The notes under the pieces are model-generated. The model worked only from the letters and a program-made list of their open reading frames with translations. It was not told where the DNA came from and did no database searches. The position numbers and the translations under genes were made by a program. From the NCBI GenBank assembly GCA_001247695.2, contig LGRX02025879.1, forward strand, positions 62,001 through 126,000: 64,000 nucleotides of DNA, given 5' to 3'. This DNA is from Cymbomonas tetramitiformis (lineage: Eukaryota > Chlorophyta > Pyramimonadophyceae > Pyramimonadales > Pyramimonadaceae). This document shows positions 42,301 through 54,857 of this stretch, one piece after another (the stretch's first letter is position 1; every line of letters starts with the position of its first letter).

Positions 42301-43999
42301 GTTGGGCAACAACCCTAAAACTGTATAAGCTGCTTCCTATAAGGACTGCAAGCTATAAGCTATAAGCTATAAGATATATAAACAACTGACTGCCTATGTG
42401 TTCACACTTCCTCAAGGGGGGAAAAAGGTGGATAGGATTCACACATATCCATTTCATATTCCGATCGGGTGATTTCTGATGGATTGCTTTTGATAAAATC
42501 ACTGTATCCACAAGTAACGTTGAAACCTGTACAACGTTAAATCCACCATCGCTAATAAAGTGTAAATTCGGATGGGAAACTGTATCCCAATGACTATAAG
42601 TTGACTTTTGCTCAGCATTTACATTCTCGAGTAAGTTTGAAATGCTGAACTATATACATTACATATAACCTGATACCATGCTTAATTGCATTTCCTGAAT
42701 CAGAAGATGATAGTTATATAATGTATATATATATATATATCCCACCTGATACACTTTGGCACTATAGCCGTACATAAGAGTGGGAAGGACAAGTGCATCG
42801 CTGTAAGACTGGTTGATGTAGTCCCAGTGCAGAAGGCAGAATTTGGCACACGAATAACAGCTGATAACTGTTGGTGACCACCATGCAAGACCTTCCAAGC
42901 GTAACTCCTTTGTCCTGAGATGCAAGTGAATTGTTCATAATATGTTGACATCACATAAAAGCATTCTGATAAAAACCCTATATATTCATATGAGTTGCCA
43001 TCACTACAATGACATGGGTTTTTGAATCGTCGAAATGAGTATAACTCCGATGAATTCATTAGTACAGAATAAGCTGTTGGGATTATTCCTCCGGCTGGAT
43101 TGCAATCATTCACAATCCCTGTACATTCCGGTGACAAAGTATTGCACTGGACTGATCACCACATTGGTATAATCTGTGATATATAAGTCACCAGAGAAAG
43201 CATTGCAATCAGCACAATGCTGTCTAGACTCACAAAGATGAGTAACATATATTCTCATATGTAATAAACAGAGGCACAATGTGACCTACGCTAAAATCGC
43301 GTATGCTCGGGCACTGTATTGTGACCTGCGCTAAGATCGTGTATGCATGGACACAACATGACTCGTGCCAATGACGTGGACATATTTTTTGCCACGACAT
43401 CACATTTGAAATCAATAAATTACTCAGAGTAAAGGTGTTGACATCAGTATAGCACCATTATACATATAGTCATGAGGATTTTAAAGAAGACATAGTCTCT
43501 CCGATATTGACAAACATGGTACATATATATATATATCCATGCTCTCTGATCATATATTGACATCCCACAGCATACGATGATGGTAATAGCAAACCACTTC
43601 GCTGCTGGAGGGTAGTGTTGTATTTTATACAACACATGCATGGGCACTATATGACCCACGCTGATGACGTGAATTCGGGCTGCATCCCAAAGACTGCGAT
43701 GCACCTTTGGTGCAATGGGCTGCAACCCGAGAACTGCTATCCAGCTTCATAGTAAGCTATCACGTCATCACATAGAGGTCGGACCTCTGTTGTATTTGAA
43801 CGGCGCTTGACAACCGCCTAGCAATACATTTCCTTGAGGGGGGAAGATGATAAGCTAGAAATACAACTAAAAACCAAATAAATAATAAATAATAAATAAT
43901 AAAGACAAATAATAAAACAAGTAAGTTGCATCATTGTTTTTGTTTTGGTAAGCCTGACTATATACAGTCAAACCATGCAGAACTCCATGAAAGTTGATA
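39355..43999 (+). other. Leader and interior of the LARD-like element: no gene
   Basis: 39340-41170 matches, diverged and inverted, 50442-52368. AC/GT microsatellites occur at 40109, 40210 and 40788, an AT run near 42724 and purine-rich runs at about 42410 and 43835. From 41.2 to 44 kb the sequence is AT-rich with no frame longer than about 145 codons and no recognisable domain. Confidence 0.6.
42235..42325. repeat. 21-22 bp tandem repeat, four copies
   Basis: Unit GTGGGCAACAACCCTAGAAC with slight changes. Confidence 0.85.
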
Positions 44000-44800
44000 C
44001 ATATATCAGCCATGACATTCATATGAGCTTGATTTTGAAGATCTAGACATTGTATACATCTGGTCTAGCATGTATCCAGACTAGAATTGTATACTAATAC
44101 GGTGCAAGCACTATAGCCTCTGCCACCGATGATCATTGAAAAGGGCAACCATTCTTGATACTTCATACATATCATCTTATTGGATCATTAAAGGTGTCAA
44201 GATTACTCAATGCAATATGCAGGCCACGGCCTGAGTACAACACCTAGAAAGGTCAAAGCCACTGAGCTGACCAATGCAGCATAAATGCTAGCTGCCTTGA
44301 AGGCTATACAATAAGCCTATTGCCCTTATGTCTTGATATGTATCCGTGTGTTGGCATCTCTTTGAGGTAATTATGCCTACTGAATGAGCCATACCAATCA
44401 TCTTGTCTTCATTGATCATTACATATCTGATCATATCGCCATTGAGCAATGCCTATTCTGTGAGATTATATATCACGAGGCATTTCATTAGTGCACATTA
44501 AACAATTGTAGTGCAGCAAAGATCATCAACTCTTCATCATACCAAAAGGTTGAGTTGTTGTCAAAAGTATTAATTTGTCAGATACCATTTTTCAGAGGTC
44601 TATTCATCATGAAAGACAGAATCTGTGCAATCATGGCTATTCAGCCTCCAACATAGCTAACATAGGTATCCAGCTTATGACCCAACCGTTGTTAAGCAGC
44701 CTCTACGCCATATGACTAAAAGATGGCAAGAAATCTCTTCGGTCATTCTTGGGCATAGAGCAATCAAGCACAGCCAATCCAGGATGTTTATCTCGAAATT
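44000..44800 (+). pseudogene. Decayed family-B pol fragments, rearranged order
   Basis: 44010-44330 aligns with the integrase tail, chromodomain and 3' untranslated start of B (38345-38660), with many indels. 44540-44780 aligns with the post-RT segment of B (about 36205-36410). Their order is reversed relative to an intact element, so they are shuffled relics rather than one decayed gene. Confidence 0.7.
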
Positions 44801-47499
44801 CTCCAAGAGTTATTCATGTTTTTCATGTGTCATATGAAAACAGCTTATATACCGCCCTATGATGGGAGTCATCTCCTTCAGCGAGGGGAAGTGGTTATGC
44901 TGAAAAGTTGACCAATCTGATCATCATAAAAGTGACAGATTTGAGAAAATCGAAACTTGTATTGAAAATGACTATTCCTTACAATAAGGTATTGCACCTA
45001 AGGGAATAAGGGTTTCATCGTCTGAAATAGGAAAAGACTTTTACATTGACTCTAGTTCCTGAATCCAGAATCGCATAAAAAAAATGTTCTATCCTGTGCA
45101 TATAGAAAGCACATTAGATTCAGATTCTAAGCATACAAATGGACTTGAATGCACTCAGGTTTGTACTAAGTTGCAATTGTCCAAAGTTTTATTCTGACAT
45201 CACTATTTATTTGTGGAATAGCATACAATGGTATAAACCATCCACACATAGATTGACACCATATTTGTAATTTCATAACATTTTGGCACATAAGACAAGC
45301 ATGCTTCATTGAGGAATAAAGACTCTTTGAAAGCTCATTCGGGAATGTTTAGAAATTTGTTGCCTCTGCCATTAGGCCACGAAGTCTTGGGAAAAGCCAT
45401 GGCGGAACTCGAACCCGCAATCTGCAGCTGGTTTCCAAACGCAGTTCATCCTCATTCTGGAAAGTGACAGAAATGTTATAGTCATCAACTAGTCACAATT
45501 CTATCGGATTGAAATGACACATTCATCATTCATATTTCTTTATCATAACAAGTCTCTGAATAGTGTTTGCCCAAAAATAAAATGGGCACCATTGAGATAA
45601 GTGATCATGTGCTGAAGAATATACACATATCACTAGGCAATGCCATGTTCTATTCATAATGAAATGACATGTCAGCCATCCATCAACTACGAAAATACAA
45701 CTCGTAGTAAGTTGTTGTCATTACGGACACTTCTTGATTGACTCTCCATTAGCTTCGATACCAAAGTTAACTTCGGTACCATCACTGATTTTGTTTTTCA
45801 TTATGACAATCATTATCCAGAAGCTTTGTCTAAGTTGGGCACACCATTGTCTAAGTTGGGCACACCATTGTCTAAGTTGGGCACACTATAGTGACCCTAA
45901 ACTGACAAAGTATGTGGGCTGCAACCCAAAAACTGCATATTGACATTGGACATTTGACATCATCTGGCATTTGCCACATTCAAAAACGTCAGGCATATTG
46001 CCGGTATGACGTAGAGACATCGGTGTTCATATTGACATTGTTACCTCGAAAGCATTTGATAAGTAATCTCAGTCTGATTACTGAGACCATTTTCACATGA
46101 CATAATGATTGAATAGCATTCTCCATCACCATCTGATTGGTTTGATGCACCTCTTTTTAAAAGGGGGAGGAAGGAGTATAGATTCATTCATTCTTCATAC
46201 AGCTGCTTGTCACATATTGATTTACATCATTGTAATTTTGCTTGGAAGATTAAAAATCTTATCAAAAGTTCCAGCATTCGTATATAGCAGCCATAAAGTT
46301 GATGACACGGTACATCATGCCGACTGAAGACATCAAATGAAGTCTTATTTGACTTACTGGCACATGAATCTCATTATGAAGAAATCATAGATGCATATTT
46401 CTCCGGCTCTATCATATTATATGAAGGGCACTGACATAGGAGACCGATGGTTTTTCAAATGTGAATAAGCTATATTGTAAGCTTACGACCATCACTTTGA
46501 CGTCAACAGCCTGAGATACTGATTGTCGAAATTCAAGAGTTGAAGGATTCGATGAATCAACCTTGATACATGTGTTTTGATTGATGAATTGTTGATCCAT
46601 GGTTTCTCCCCAAATCTAGAGAAGCTGGCACACAAGTTGTTGCCATTGTCTTAAGGAAAGCATCTGAGCAAAGGATTGCCAGTTGTGCCATCAGGCATCG
46701 AATTCCATAAACAGAAAGCCGAGTGAGTAAATCCGCCACTCTAGCTATTTGCCCGTCATTCCTTCCAGGTTCATGACAAGAGACAATTCATCAAAGTCAT
46801 ACACCAATGCATAAGTCACATGCATGGTTGCACAGTTTGTATCCGAATGCCATTCCATCAAGGTTAAGCATCTTGACAGTAACACTGGCCAATCAAAAGC
46901 CTTCCTGTCTTCGGATATCTAGAGCATTTTCATTTCCAGCTCCATTATGAACTAGGAAGCATCATGACAGTGCCTCGCCAGGACGCTAATCCTCAAAGCC
47001 GCACACTTGAGGCGAGCCTTATGAGACAGTGACCTTTGGCTTGTGGGGCGTCAACCCCTTATCAAATCCTGAACACTTGTTAACACCTGGATAAATTTAT
47101 CATGATGCAACTTAAGTGGGATTATAAGTTCCATATAATCATATTGTCTACGTATGCTGAAGGCATAACTGCCGCATATGGTTACAATAGGTCGCAGCTT
47201 CTATAACATTGTGGCTTCTAAGTCAAAAGCTGATAGCCGATGACTTTTGCCAATAATTGCCGACCAAATAATAATCTGACCGTGGAAACATGTACCCAAG
47301 AGGTTTTCGTCCATTGGTCACATATATATATCAGGGCTGCATCCCAAGAACTGCAGGGCTGCATCCCAAGAACTGCAGGGCTGCATCCCAAAGACAATGC
47401 ACCTTCGGTGCAATGGGCTGCAACCCGAGAACTGCAGGGTTATATCCCTAACATTTTTTACCCTGCATCAAATTGATATGACAGGAGCGGGAATTGATC
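44801..47499. other. Interior of the LARD-like element: no gene
   Basis: Contains a 21-bp triplet repeat of TTGTCTAAGTTGGGCACACCA at about 45826-45888 and a 23-bp triplet repeat of GGGCTGCATCCCAAGAACTG at 47333-47400. A minus-strand tRNA T-arm-like hairpin (GCGGG TTCGAGT TCCGC) lies at 45402-45418 without a matching acceptor or D-arm. No other feature is supported. Confidence 0.5.
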
Positions 47500-48429
47500 C
47501 TTCCTTGCTAAAGGTGTAGTGAGCCTTGTTCAAAATCATACCCTTGCACAGATACGCACACATGCGAGATATCATATCTGTGGATAAATAAAAAACTGCT
47601 AAATGCTACCTTTGCCAAAACCGTGGTTTGTCATCGGATTCTTGGCCAGTCATCCGAAGCTACCGGAGATAATGACTGAGGTAGAAGGAGTTGTGATCCT
47701 AAGTTGTGCTTGACAAACATGACTAAATAAATTTCACATTAGTACGTGGCGAATTCATTCTCACTCATCGCGATAGATGTTCGTCAAAGCGTGCGTACTG
47801 GACAAAATATTGAGGAGTTGAGCAGACCGGTTAAGGATTATAAGTCCAATTCCGTTAAGCAGGGCCGCTCCGTTTGCATTAAAACAAGCCCCTTTGTTCG
47901 TTTATTATCGAAATCGGGCTCCCCATCACCGCCTAGGATCCTCCAAAGTAGCTTAAGGAGGGGAGGAAGAGTTGGGTGCACTATATCAGGCCGAGAATCG
48001 TTCGAATATAATTCGTTATAATCGTGGGATCATCGATCGCGCAAAGGCGACGACGGCTAGCGCAAATAATCCGTAACGTAGACTTCGGATGCTTTGAATC
48101 GTCTAGCACATACATGATAACGTGTGGATCAATCAGTAATCCAGCGTAGGATTGTATCGCGAAAACGCTCTTCATTGAACCTTGGAACGTCACTCAACGA
48201 TACGATTTCCGGAAAGGTGGGCTGCATCCTAAGGACTGTATGGCTAAATGCCTAAGGTGAGGGACTAAAGTGGACTCAGTTCCCCCCAATAACCTAAAAA
48301 CACCATGAGGGACGCCTCAAATCGGTGTAAGAAGACTGGTACCAGCAAGAAGCGACAACAACAAAGACATCAAAGACATATACAAGGTATGCCCGTTGTG
48401 AGGTCACAACTCTCTTAAGAGGGGAGATC
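47500..48429 (+). other. 3' region of the LARD-like element, related to the B 3' region
   Basis: A diverged version of 49029-49873: GGAATTGATCCTTCCTTGCT near 47491, CGTGGTTTGTCATCGGATTC, and later GGTACCAGCAAG and GACATCAAAGACATATACAA before the PPT AAGAGGGGAGATC. This shows the LARD-like element took its 3' end from a B relative long before nesting into one. Confidence 0.75.
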
Positions 48430-49023
48430 TGTCAGGGTTATGACCGATGACATATGTGTCATACATGTCATACGTGTCATACCTGTCATACCATACCATG
48501 TCATGTCATGTCATGTCATATATTATTATGACAGTCGACAGTATGGTCGATCATGACTGTACAGGTCGAGTCGCGTCATACATTTATGACAGTCGTCAGT
48601 ACGGTCGACGATGACTGTACATGTCGCCAGATGATTATGTCATATCATCAGGCATCCCTGTCATCGAGAGTTCGTATGTCGAACTCGAAGATGGCAAAGC
48701 AAAGATACATCTTGGAAACAAACCAAGAACCATCTTTAGCTTTCAGCATGCGCGGAACTCGCATGTGCAGCATGAACGAACTAGTCGTTATTACCATGCT
48801 GGTCGTTCAACCTACGTCTCGGGTTCACAACCCAATGGCGGTACCATCTAAGATGATGGGTGACGTAGGTATAAAAGTGAGGAAGCGTTGTGCTTCAGCA
48901 GATCTTCTACGGAGACTGCAACTCACAACCCGCTCATAAGTTGTGCGCGTGTTACTGTTCAATAACACTGCACTATCTTATTATATCATATATTTCTTAA
49001 GGCTCGCGTGAGCGTCCTTATCA
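48430..49023 (+). repeat. LTR L1-b (3' LTR)
   Basis: Preceded by the PPT and nearly identical to L1-a. Differences are clustered in the U3 pentamer array, plus a few point changes. Followed by ATGTT, the target duplication. Confidence 0.9.
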
Positions 49024-49028
49024 ATGTT

Positions 49029-49873
49029 GCATAAGAAGCAGGAAATTGATCCTTCCTTGCTAAGGTGTAGTGAGCCTTGTACAAAATCATACCCTTGCAC
49101 AAATACGCATACATGCGGGTACCATATCTGTGGATAAATAAAAACTGCTATGCTACCTTTGCCAGACCGTGGTTTGTCATTCGGATCTTATGGCCAGTAA
49201 TCCGCAGCTACCGGATACTGAGGTGGACGGAGTTGTGATCCTGAGTTATGCTTGACACACATAACTAAAACGAATTTCACATTAGTACGTTGTCGAATCC
49301 ACTCTATGAAATGTTCGTCAAAGCGCGCGTACCGGACCGAAAAATAAAAGGAGCACTGGGGCAGATCGGGTGAAGGATTTAAAGTGGACTCATAGAGACC
49401 CTCCAATATCTCGTTAAGCAGGGCCCACTCCGTTTGCATTAAAAACAAGCCGAAATTTCGAATATTTGGAAGTGGCTCTCCATAGTATTCCTGTGAACTT
49501 CGGGGGAGTAAGCTCTCTGAAGGGAGGAAGAGGTGGATGCATTATATAAAGCCGTAAAAACGTCACTCTGAAATACGATACGAACGGCAGCGCTATATCT
49601 ATCCGTAACGTAAACCTCGGAAGATACCTTGAAACGTCACTCTGAAATACGATACGCAATTCATGGGGGCTACATCCTAAGAACTGTAAGGCTAAATGCC
49701 TAAGGTGAGGGTTTAAAGTGGACTCAGTTCCCCCCAATATCCTAAAAACACCTTGAGGGACGCCTCATCGGTGTAAGAAGACTGGTACCAGCTCAACAAC
49801 AAAGACATCAAAGACATATACAAAGGTATGCCCCCTATATTGTGAGGTCACAACTCTTTTAAGAGGGGAGATC
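49029..49873 (+). other. 3' untranslated region and PPT of family B
   Basis: Matches, inverted, 20420-21385. It carries the same direct-repeat words (CGTCACTCTGAAATACGATA) in smaller number. It ends in TTTTAAGAGGGGAGATC, the polypurine tract that primes plus-strand synthesis. Confidence 0.85.
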
Positions 49874-50441
49874 TGTCAGGGATATGACCGATGACATATG
49901 TGTCATACATGTCATACATGTCATACCTGTCATGCATGTCATGCGTGTCATACCTGTCATACATGTCATACCATGTCATGTCATGTCATATGTTATAATG
50001 ACATACAGTCGTCGAGTATTGTCAGTACGGTCGACTATGACATGTACAGTCATAATATCTGTCATCCACTCACCATGAGTGACATCTGTCATCGAGAGGC
50101 CGAGTACTGCATCTCGATGATGAAGCAAGACAAGTTCTTGAAGAACAAACTGTTCTGAGAGGACGCGTCTTCGCTTCAAGCATGAATTGAACACCATGCG
50201 GGTATCAACAGGCTAATTCGATCAGCCGATACTGTTAGTTCACCCAATGTTCTCGGGTTCACAACCCGATGGTGGTAACGCCTATGAGGTGTGAGGACAT
50301 TGAGGTATATGAGGAGCATTGAGCTCAAGCAGAGGATTCTGGACACCAGAGACTGCACTCATATCCACCAAATACTTGTTGCGAGTTGCTACAGTTCAAT
50401 AGCAGCCGCATAGTCTGAAAGGTTGAATATCAACCTTGACA
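49874..50441 (+). repeat. LTR L2-b (3' LTR of family B)
   Basis: TGTCAGGGATATGACC...AATATCAACCTTGACA, with a long array of TGTCAT(A/G)C pentamers in U3. The terminal AAGGTTGAATATCAACCTT is nearly palindromic. Confidence 0.9.
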
Positions 50442-52368
50442 CTATCAGTTGTCAATATGATTACTGATCTGAGAGAGTTACATGCATTTGAACTGATCAG
50501 AACTGTATCATTTATCAGAATGCAATGTAGAAGTTGGTGTTGCTCCAGCGATAGTAAAGGTATGGACAGTGTTCAGCAGTTACCAGCTGCATTATGAACA
50601 CTGTATAATGCCTTCGGGTCTGGAGATATTCTCCATCCAGCCCTATAGCATGTGGTTTTATCCTATTTACCATAACTATCGCCATCACTGACATCCAACA
50701 CGCACATGTGTTTGTTGGATGGTATCTACATTATCATACACATGGTTGATATTATAGTTGATCATTTCACTTAATGAATCAGTGAATGTCAACATAGTGT
50801 CAGTGATTGTGCATTATGCAGGTACTTGCTGATTTAGTACATTTAAGCAAATTGATTTATCATATAAGATGATCTGTATACCACTGGACAGCATGTAGCT
50901 AATATGATATATATATCAATTTGGTTAGTAAGTTGTAATCCTGCATATCTCATCATGATGAATGACGAGTTGATTGATATATTTCACAAATGGCTCCGGT
51001 GAGTATTCCTTTCTTTGATCAACAGTAGAACAGTATTCCATCCCAAATCCTACGTCAGGAAATACTGAGCTAATTACTGTCTTTATGATCAAGATTGGCA
51101 CCTTATACCAAGTGGGTTCATTTATAGCCTACACTTGCACAGCAGGTATGCTATGTGATATATTGATGCAACATCTGGTATGTATGTAAGATGTGCATAT
51201 CTACAGTGTAACATAGTTGTATTGCTTGATCAACCCCCGGTTCCATAGGGTGCAAACCTATGGTCGGTTAGGCGCGGACAGACAGTCACCAAGTCGATCG
51301 ACAGTACTATATGGTGATTTCAAGATAAGTCCTTACTTTTTAATCTTGCAATACTTCCATGATACACTGTTAATATATGCCTATGTATGCCAACTGTTAT
51401 CGTGATCAAGTTGGATGTATATATGTGTGCATATATGTCAACCATTTATGACCAAACTGATAATTATAACAGTGTGAATGGTGCATATGTCGCAGTATAA
51501 CATGGTGGAATTGTGCTGCATGGTGTATACTGCATGTTGTATGCTGCATGGTACAATATACATATGACTGGACAGCATCAATGTTAATCTGATGTTATAT
51601 TGTGCGTCCGACTGCAAACATTGTATGTACATTTGCCAGTATTCGAACAAACATCATTTCTGCATGCTATGTGCGCGCGTCACAGATTTTGAATGGCGCG
51701 CTGCATGTTGATGTATTACGAATCATGCGCCCTCATCGCGCGTCCCCTGCGCATGATGAAATCATAGCAGGTGCGCATCTCCTGACGAGCTAAATCATCG
51801 TATATGCGCGTCGATGAGCGATTTTTGTAAATCATCTGCAGATAATGAAATTATCATGTGCGTGCGCTGCACTGAACGATTTGTGCGGATAGCGAACATC
51901 GCTGTCGCCGGTGTATGTCGCTGCGGATAGTAGCGAACATCGCTATCGCCGGTATGTGTCGCATGGTACGAATGCCATCGCGCGTACGAATCATACATAC
52001 TGATGATGATTTTTCATTCGCGCGTCCATATGTCGCATATCGTACCAACCCTGCGAAATGTTGACAGCATGTATGTATGTGCGATCCGTACGCAGTGCGC
52101 ACACCTTGTCGCTGATTATTTGCTGACGATTTTACTGCGAATGCTATCAGCTGCGAATGCGTTCGCGATGATGATTCCTCGCGCACTCCGTTTGCTGATG
52201 ATATTGCAGCGAATGCTATTATTCGCTTGTAGATGATCGTATATGTGCGATCGCTGTCGCCGATATGTATGCGCGAACCTGTCACACACACAATATACAA
52301 TATACAATATATCTACTGCTGCACACACTTATGTGTCCTCGTTCGTCGCGTGGACGGAGAATGGCCAC
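50442..52368 (-). other. Inverted leader region of a second B-type element
   Basis: Follows the inside end of L2-c on the minus strand: TGGCCATTCTCCGTC one base inside it is a candidate PBS. The leader aligns, diverged, with 39340-41170. It ends abruptly at L2-b. No coding domain was seen; 51.6-52.2 kb is rich in CGC/GCG words. Confidence 0.65.
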
Positions 52369-52912
52369 TGTCAAGGTTGATATTCAACCTTTCAGACTTT
52401 GCGGCTGCTATTGAACTGTAGCAACTCGCAACAAGTATTTGGTGGATATGAGTGCAGTCTCTGGTGTCCAGAATCCTCTGCTTGAGCTCAATGCTCCTCA
52501 TATACCTCAATGTCCTCACACCTCATAGGCGTTACCACCATCGGGTTGTGAACCCGAGAACATTGGGTGAACTAACAGTATCGGCTGATCGAATTAGCCT
52601 GTTGATACCCGCATGGTGTTCAATTCATGCTTGAAGCGAAGACGCGTCCTCTCAGAACAGTTTGTTCTTCAAGAACTTGTCTTGCTTCATCATCGAGATG
52701 CTGTACTCGGCCTCTCGATGACAGATGGCACTCATGGTGAGTGGATGACAGATATTATGACTGTACATGTCATAATCGACCGTACTGACGATACTCGACG
52801 ATTGTGTCATTATAACATATGACATGACATGACATAACATGACATGACATGTATGACACGTATGACACGTATGACATATATGACACATATGTCATCGGTC
52901 ATATCCCTGACA
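52369..52912 (-). repeat. LTR L2-c (inverted, 5' LTR type)
   Basis: Highly similar to L2-a over its full length. No PPT lies outside it (52913 onward reads GTATGCC), and a PBS-like TGG lies inside, so it is a 5' LTR in minus orientation. Confidence 0.85.
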
Positions 52913-52957
52913 GTATGCCTACCTCGGATCATGTAGATAGCCGAAATCTAGTGAGTT

Positions 52958-53375
52958 TTGTCCAAGGGGATAGGGTGTGAAATTGCACGATTTGGGGGTA
53001 TGCTTTTGCAGGTGGTCCCGACTGTGTCTTCCACTCCTCTGCCTCAAGTTTCGCCTCCAACACCTCCTCCATCCACCACTCCACGACACAAGCAGCGGTG
53101 GGAGTGTGTTCTGAGGTGGGAGGCGATAAAGGAGGCTGACAAAGCGCCCAATATATCCGCCATCGCCCGACAATTCAAGGTGAAGCGCGCCTTCGTGACC
53201 AGAGGGTGGACTGTTACCAGAGTACCGGAGGCGTCAGTGATGGTGCTGTAGGTCAACCTAGTGGGCTTGGCACCCAGAAACTGGGGACCCAATCACCACC
53301 ATGAAGACGCTTGTGGGAGGCATGCACCGCAGGATGAGAAAAGTTATCCAGGAAGATAGTAGACGGATCTTAGCA
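52958..53375 (+). pseudogene. Helix-turn-helix transposase-like remnant
   Basis: A short plus frame contains LRWEAIKEADKAPNISAIAR then QFKVKRAFVTRGW, which fits the homeodomain-like HTH found at the N-terminus of Tc1/mariner-type and related transposases (I-A-R-x-F-x-V followed by a recognition helix). The frame ends at 53251. A second short frame (MKTLVGGMHRRMRKVIQED) follows. No DDE catalytic domain was found. It could also be a stray DNA-binding domain. Confidence 0.35.
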
Positions 53376-53786
53376 TAACTACCGAAAGTGAAAAATGTGG
53401 CAATTTTAGCCTAGTGGTGTAGCAGTGTAGAAAGCTTGCAACACCCGTAGCCAAATCGTTCCCCAATGCGATTAAACATTGTCATATTGTCAAATAAGTA
53501 TATCGACACAATTTTAATGCAATGTAACCATGTTTCGATTGAAATAATAATGCCCTTGAACCTGCCGACGCACACACAAAATAAGCAAAAGCTGCACGAA
53601 ATCCCAACTTTGCAGCCCAATATCAAGAGTTGCGGTGCTCATGTGATCAAACGGAGCGACATAAAAATGGATTCCCCGACCTTGAAATACCCCTATATCA
53701 ACCGACGTGGTCATTATATACCCCAATGCTATCCTGTAATGTCTTATTTCCCTCGAAATAAACCCTACTCCGCAGACCAAGATCCC
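53376..53786. other. No supported gene
   Basis: AT-rich spacer between the HTH remnant and X2, with short frames only. Confidence 0.4.
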
Positions 53787-54857
53787 ATAGTAATGCCCGT
53801 AAATTAAGGGGCAACGAAAAGCGGGCGTGGTGTCGCCAAGACCGCCCGAACCTGTCGCTTGCGCATGTGCGCATGTCACCTCGGTTCCATAGAAGGTGTG
53901 GCAGTGCGCGAGGTGGCTCGGCTGCTCCCATAAGACATGGTTGTAGCCGATTTCAATAAGGTTAGACCTCCAGCGGGCAGGGATTCTCAAGGGCTCAAGG
54001 TCTCAAGCAGCTCAAGTAGTCAAGTAGACTAGTGACACTATCGCGGTGTCACCTGTGACCAGACCGGCCCAGTGACCAGTTCTCCTTTTGCATACCTCAT
54101 GGACCCTGAGTTGATGAAGTGGGGCGCCCGAAAGTCGCGCGTTAACTCCTATGCTAGAATGGCATTTGGAGTTTCCACGATATGGTTGGCCACACCGTCA
54201 CTTTGTAAGATACATATCAAGGCATGCGTGTTCGTGCTTGCAACCAAGTTCTTCTTGGCATCATTAACTACAATTTGAGCTATCGAATGCCTTGACAGGG
54301 GGTGTCTAAGGGGTCTAAATATGCGTTTATTGGGGTGGAAATCGACAATCAATTCCCGTAGTTTACTACGGAGATTCTAGCATGGTGACTCCCGAATTTT
54401 TCCAAAACCGCCTTATTTTTATTCTGAAAAATCGGAATTAATTTTGCCCAATATGCGTCGAAATTGGGGAAATGTTGTGGAGGTCAGAATAGGGGGGTTT
54501 CTGGGGGGTCATCGATGCCTATCGACTGACCATTATATGTCCCCAATTTTATTTCAATTCCAAATGCTGCCTTGGGGTACCTTGGTGATAAAAAACACCG
54601 GCATTCAGCCCCCTCGGCACAACCCCTTCAAAATGAACATTTGTGCTTGACGCGTGGTCGGCGTGGCAGGCTTGGTCAGGCATGACTCGACCCCCCCTTG
54701 TGCGATTTGACCTTATAGTCGTCATTAGTATACTTCCCGTATGTTCTGATTTCGTGGCAGCCGCATGTAAGCAAGATCCGTGTGGGTAGGGGGTGCATTT
54801 TCGAAAAGTGAGTTCGAAATTGCCAAAAAGTGCCCCTTAATTTATGAGCATTACTAT
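53787..54857. mobile_element. TIR element X2, 1.07 kb
   Basis: Same inverted ends as X1. Its left TIR starts ATAGTAATGCCCG and its right end is GAGCATTACTAT. The junction CCCCTTAATTTATGAG is intact here, showing where FB1 entered X1. It contains an extra 238-bp block (54146-54383). Confidence 0.75.
54146..54383. mobile_element. 238-bp block present in X2 only, with short inverted ends
   Basis: Absent from X1, where GTTAA runs directly into GGTGACTCCC. Inverted words ATGCTAGAAT lie 5 bp inside the left border and at the right border. No target duplication was found, so a deletion from X1 is also possible. Confidence 0.5.

Larger units (their letters stand above)
38741..49023 (+). mobile_element. 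LARD-like LTR retrotransposon, 10.28 kb, complete ends, no intact ORF
   Basis: LTRs L1-a (38741-39339) and L1-b (48430-49023) differ at only a handful of positions by eye. The element is flanked by the 5-bp duplication ATGTT (38736-38740 and 49024-49028). A candidate PBS lies at 39341 and a PPT at 48417-48429. The interior has only degenerate fragments of B-like pol and B-like 3' region, plus satellites. Young LTRs and a coding-dead interior suggest movement in trans, probably by family B, whose PPT and U3 start it shares. Confidence 0.85.
35602..50441 (+). mobile_element. Family-B Ty3 chromovirus, 5'-truncated and split by a 10.3-kb LTR element
   Basis: Pol (35602-38645) and a short 3' untranslated stretch (38646-38740) are followed by the nested element 38741-49023. 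The 3' untranslated region then resumes at 49029 and continues to the PPT (49861-49873) and 3' LTR L2-b (49874-50441). The minus copy at 21.9-19.9 kb shows the same order without the nested element. No 5' LTR was found. Confidence 0.85.

Noticed and set aside
45395..45470. tRNA-Pro-like sequence (minus)
   Set aside because: Only the T-arm is convincing; no acceptor complement and a mismatched anticodon stem.
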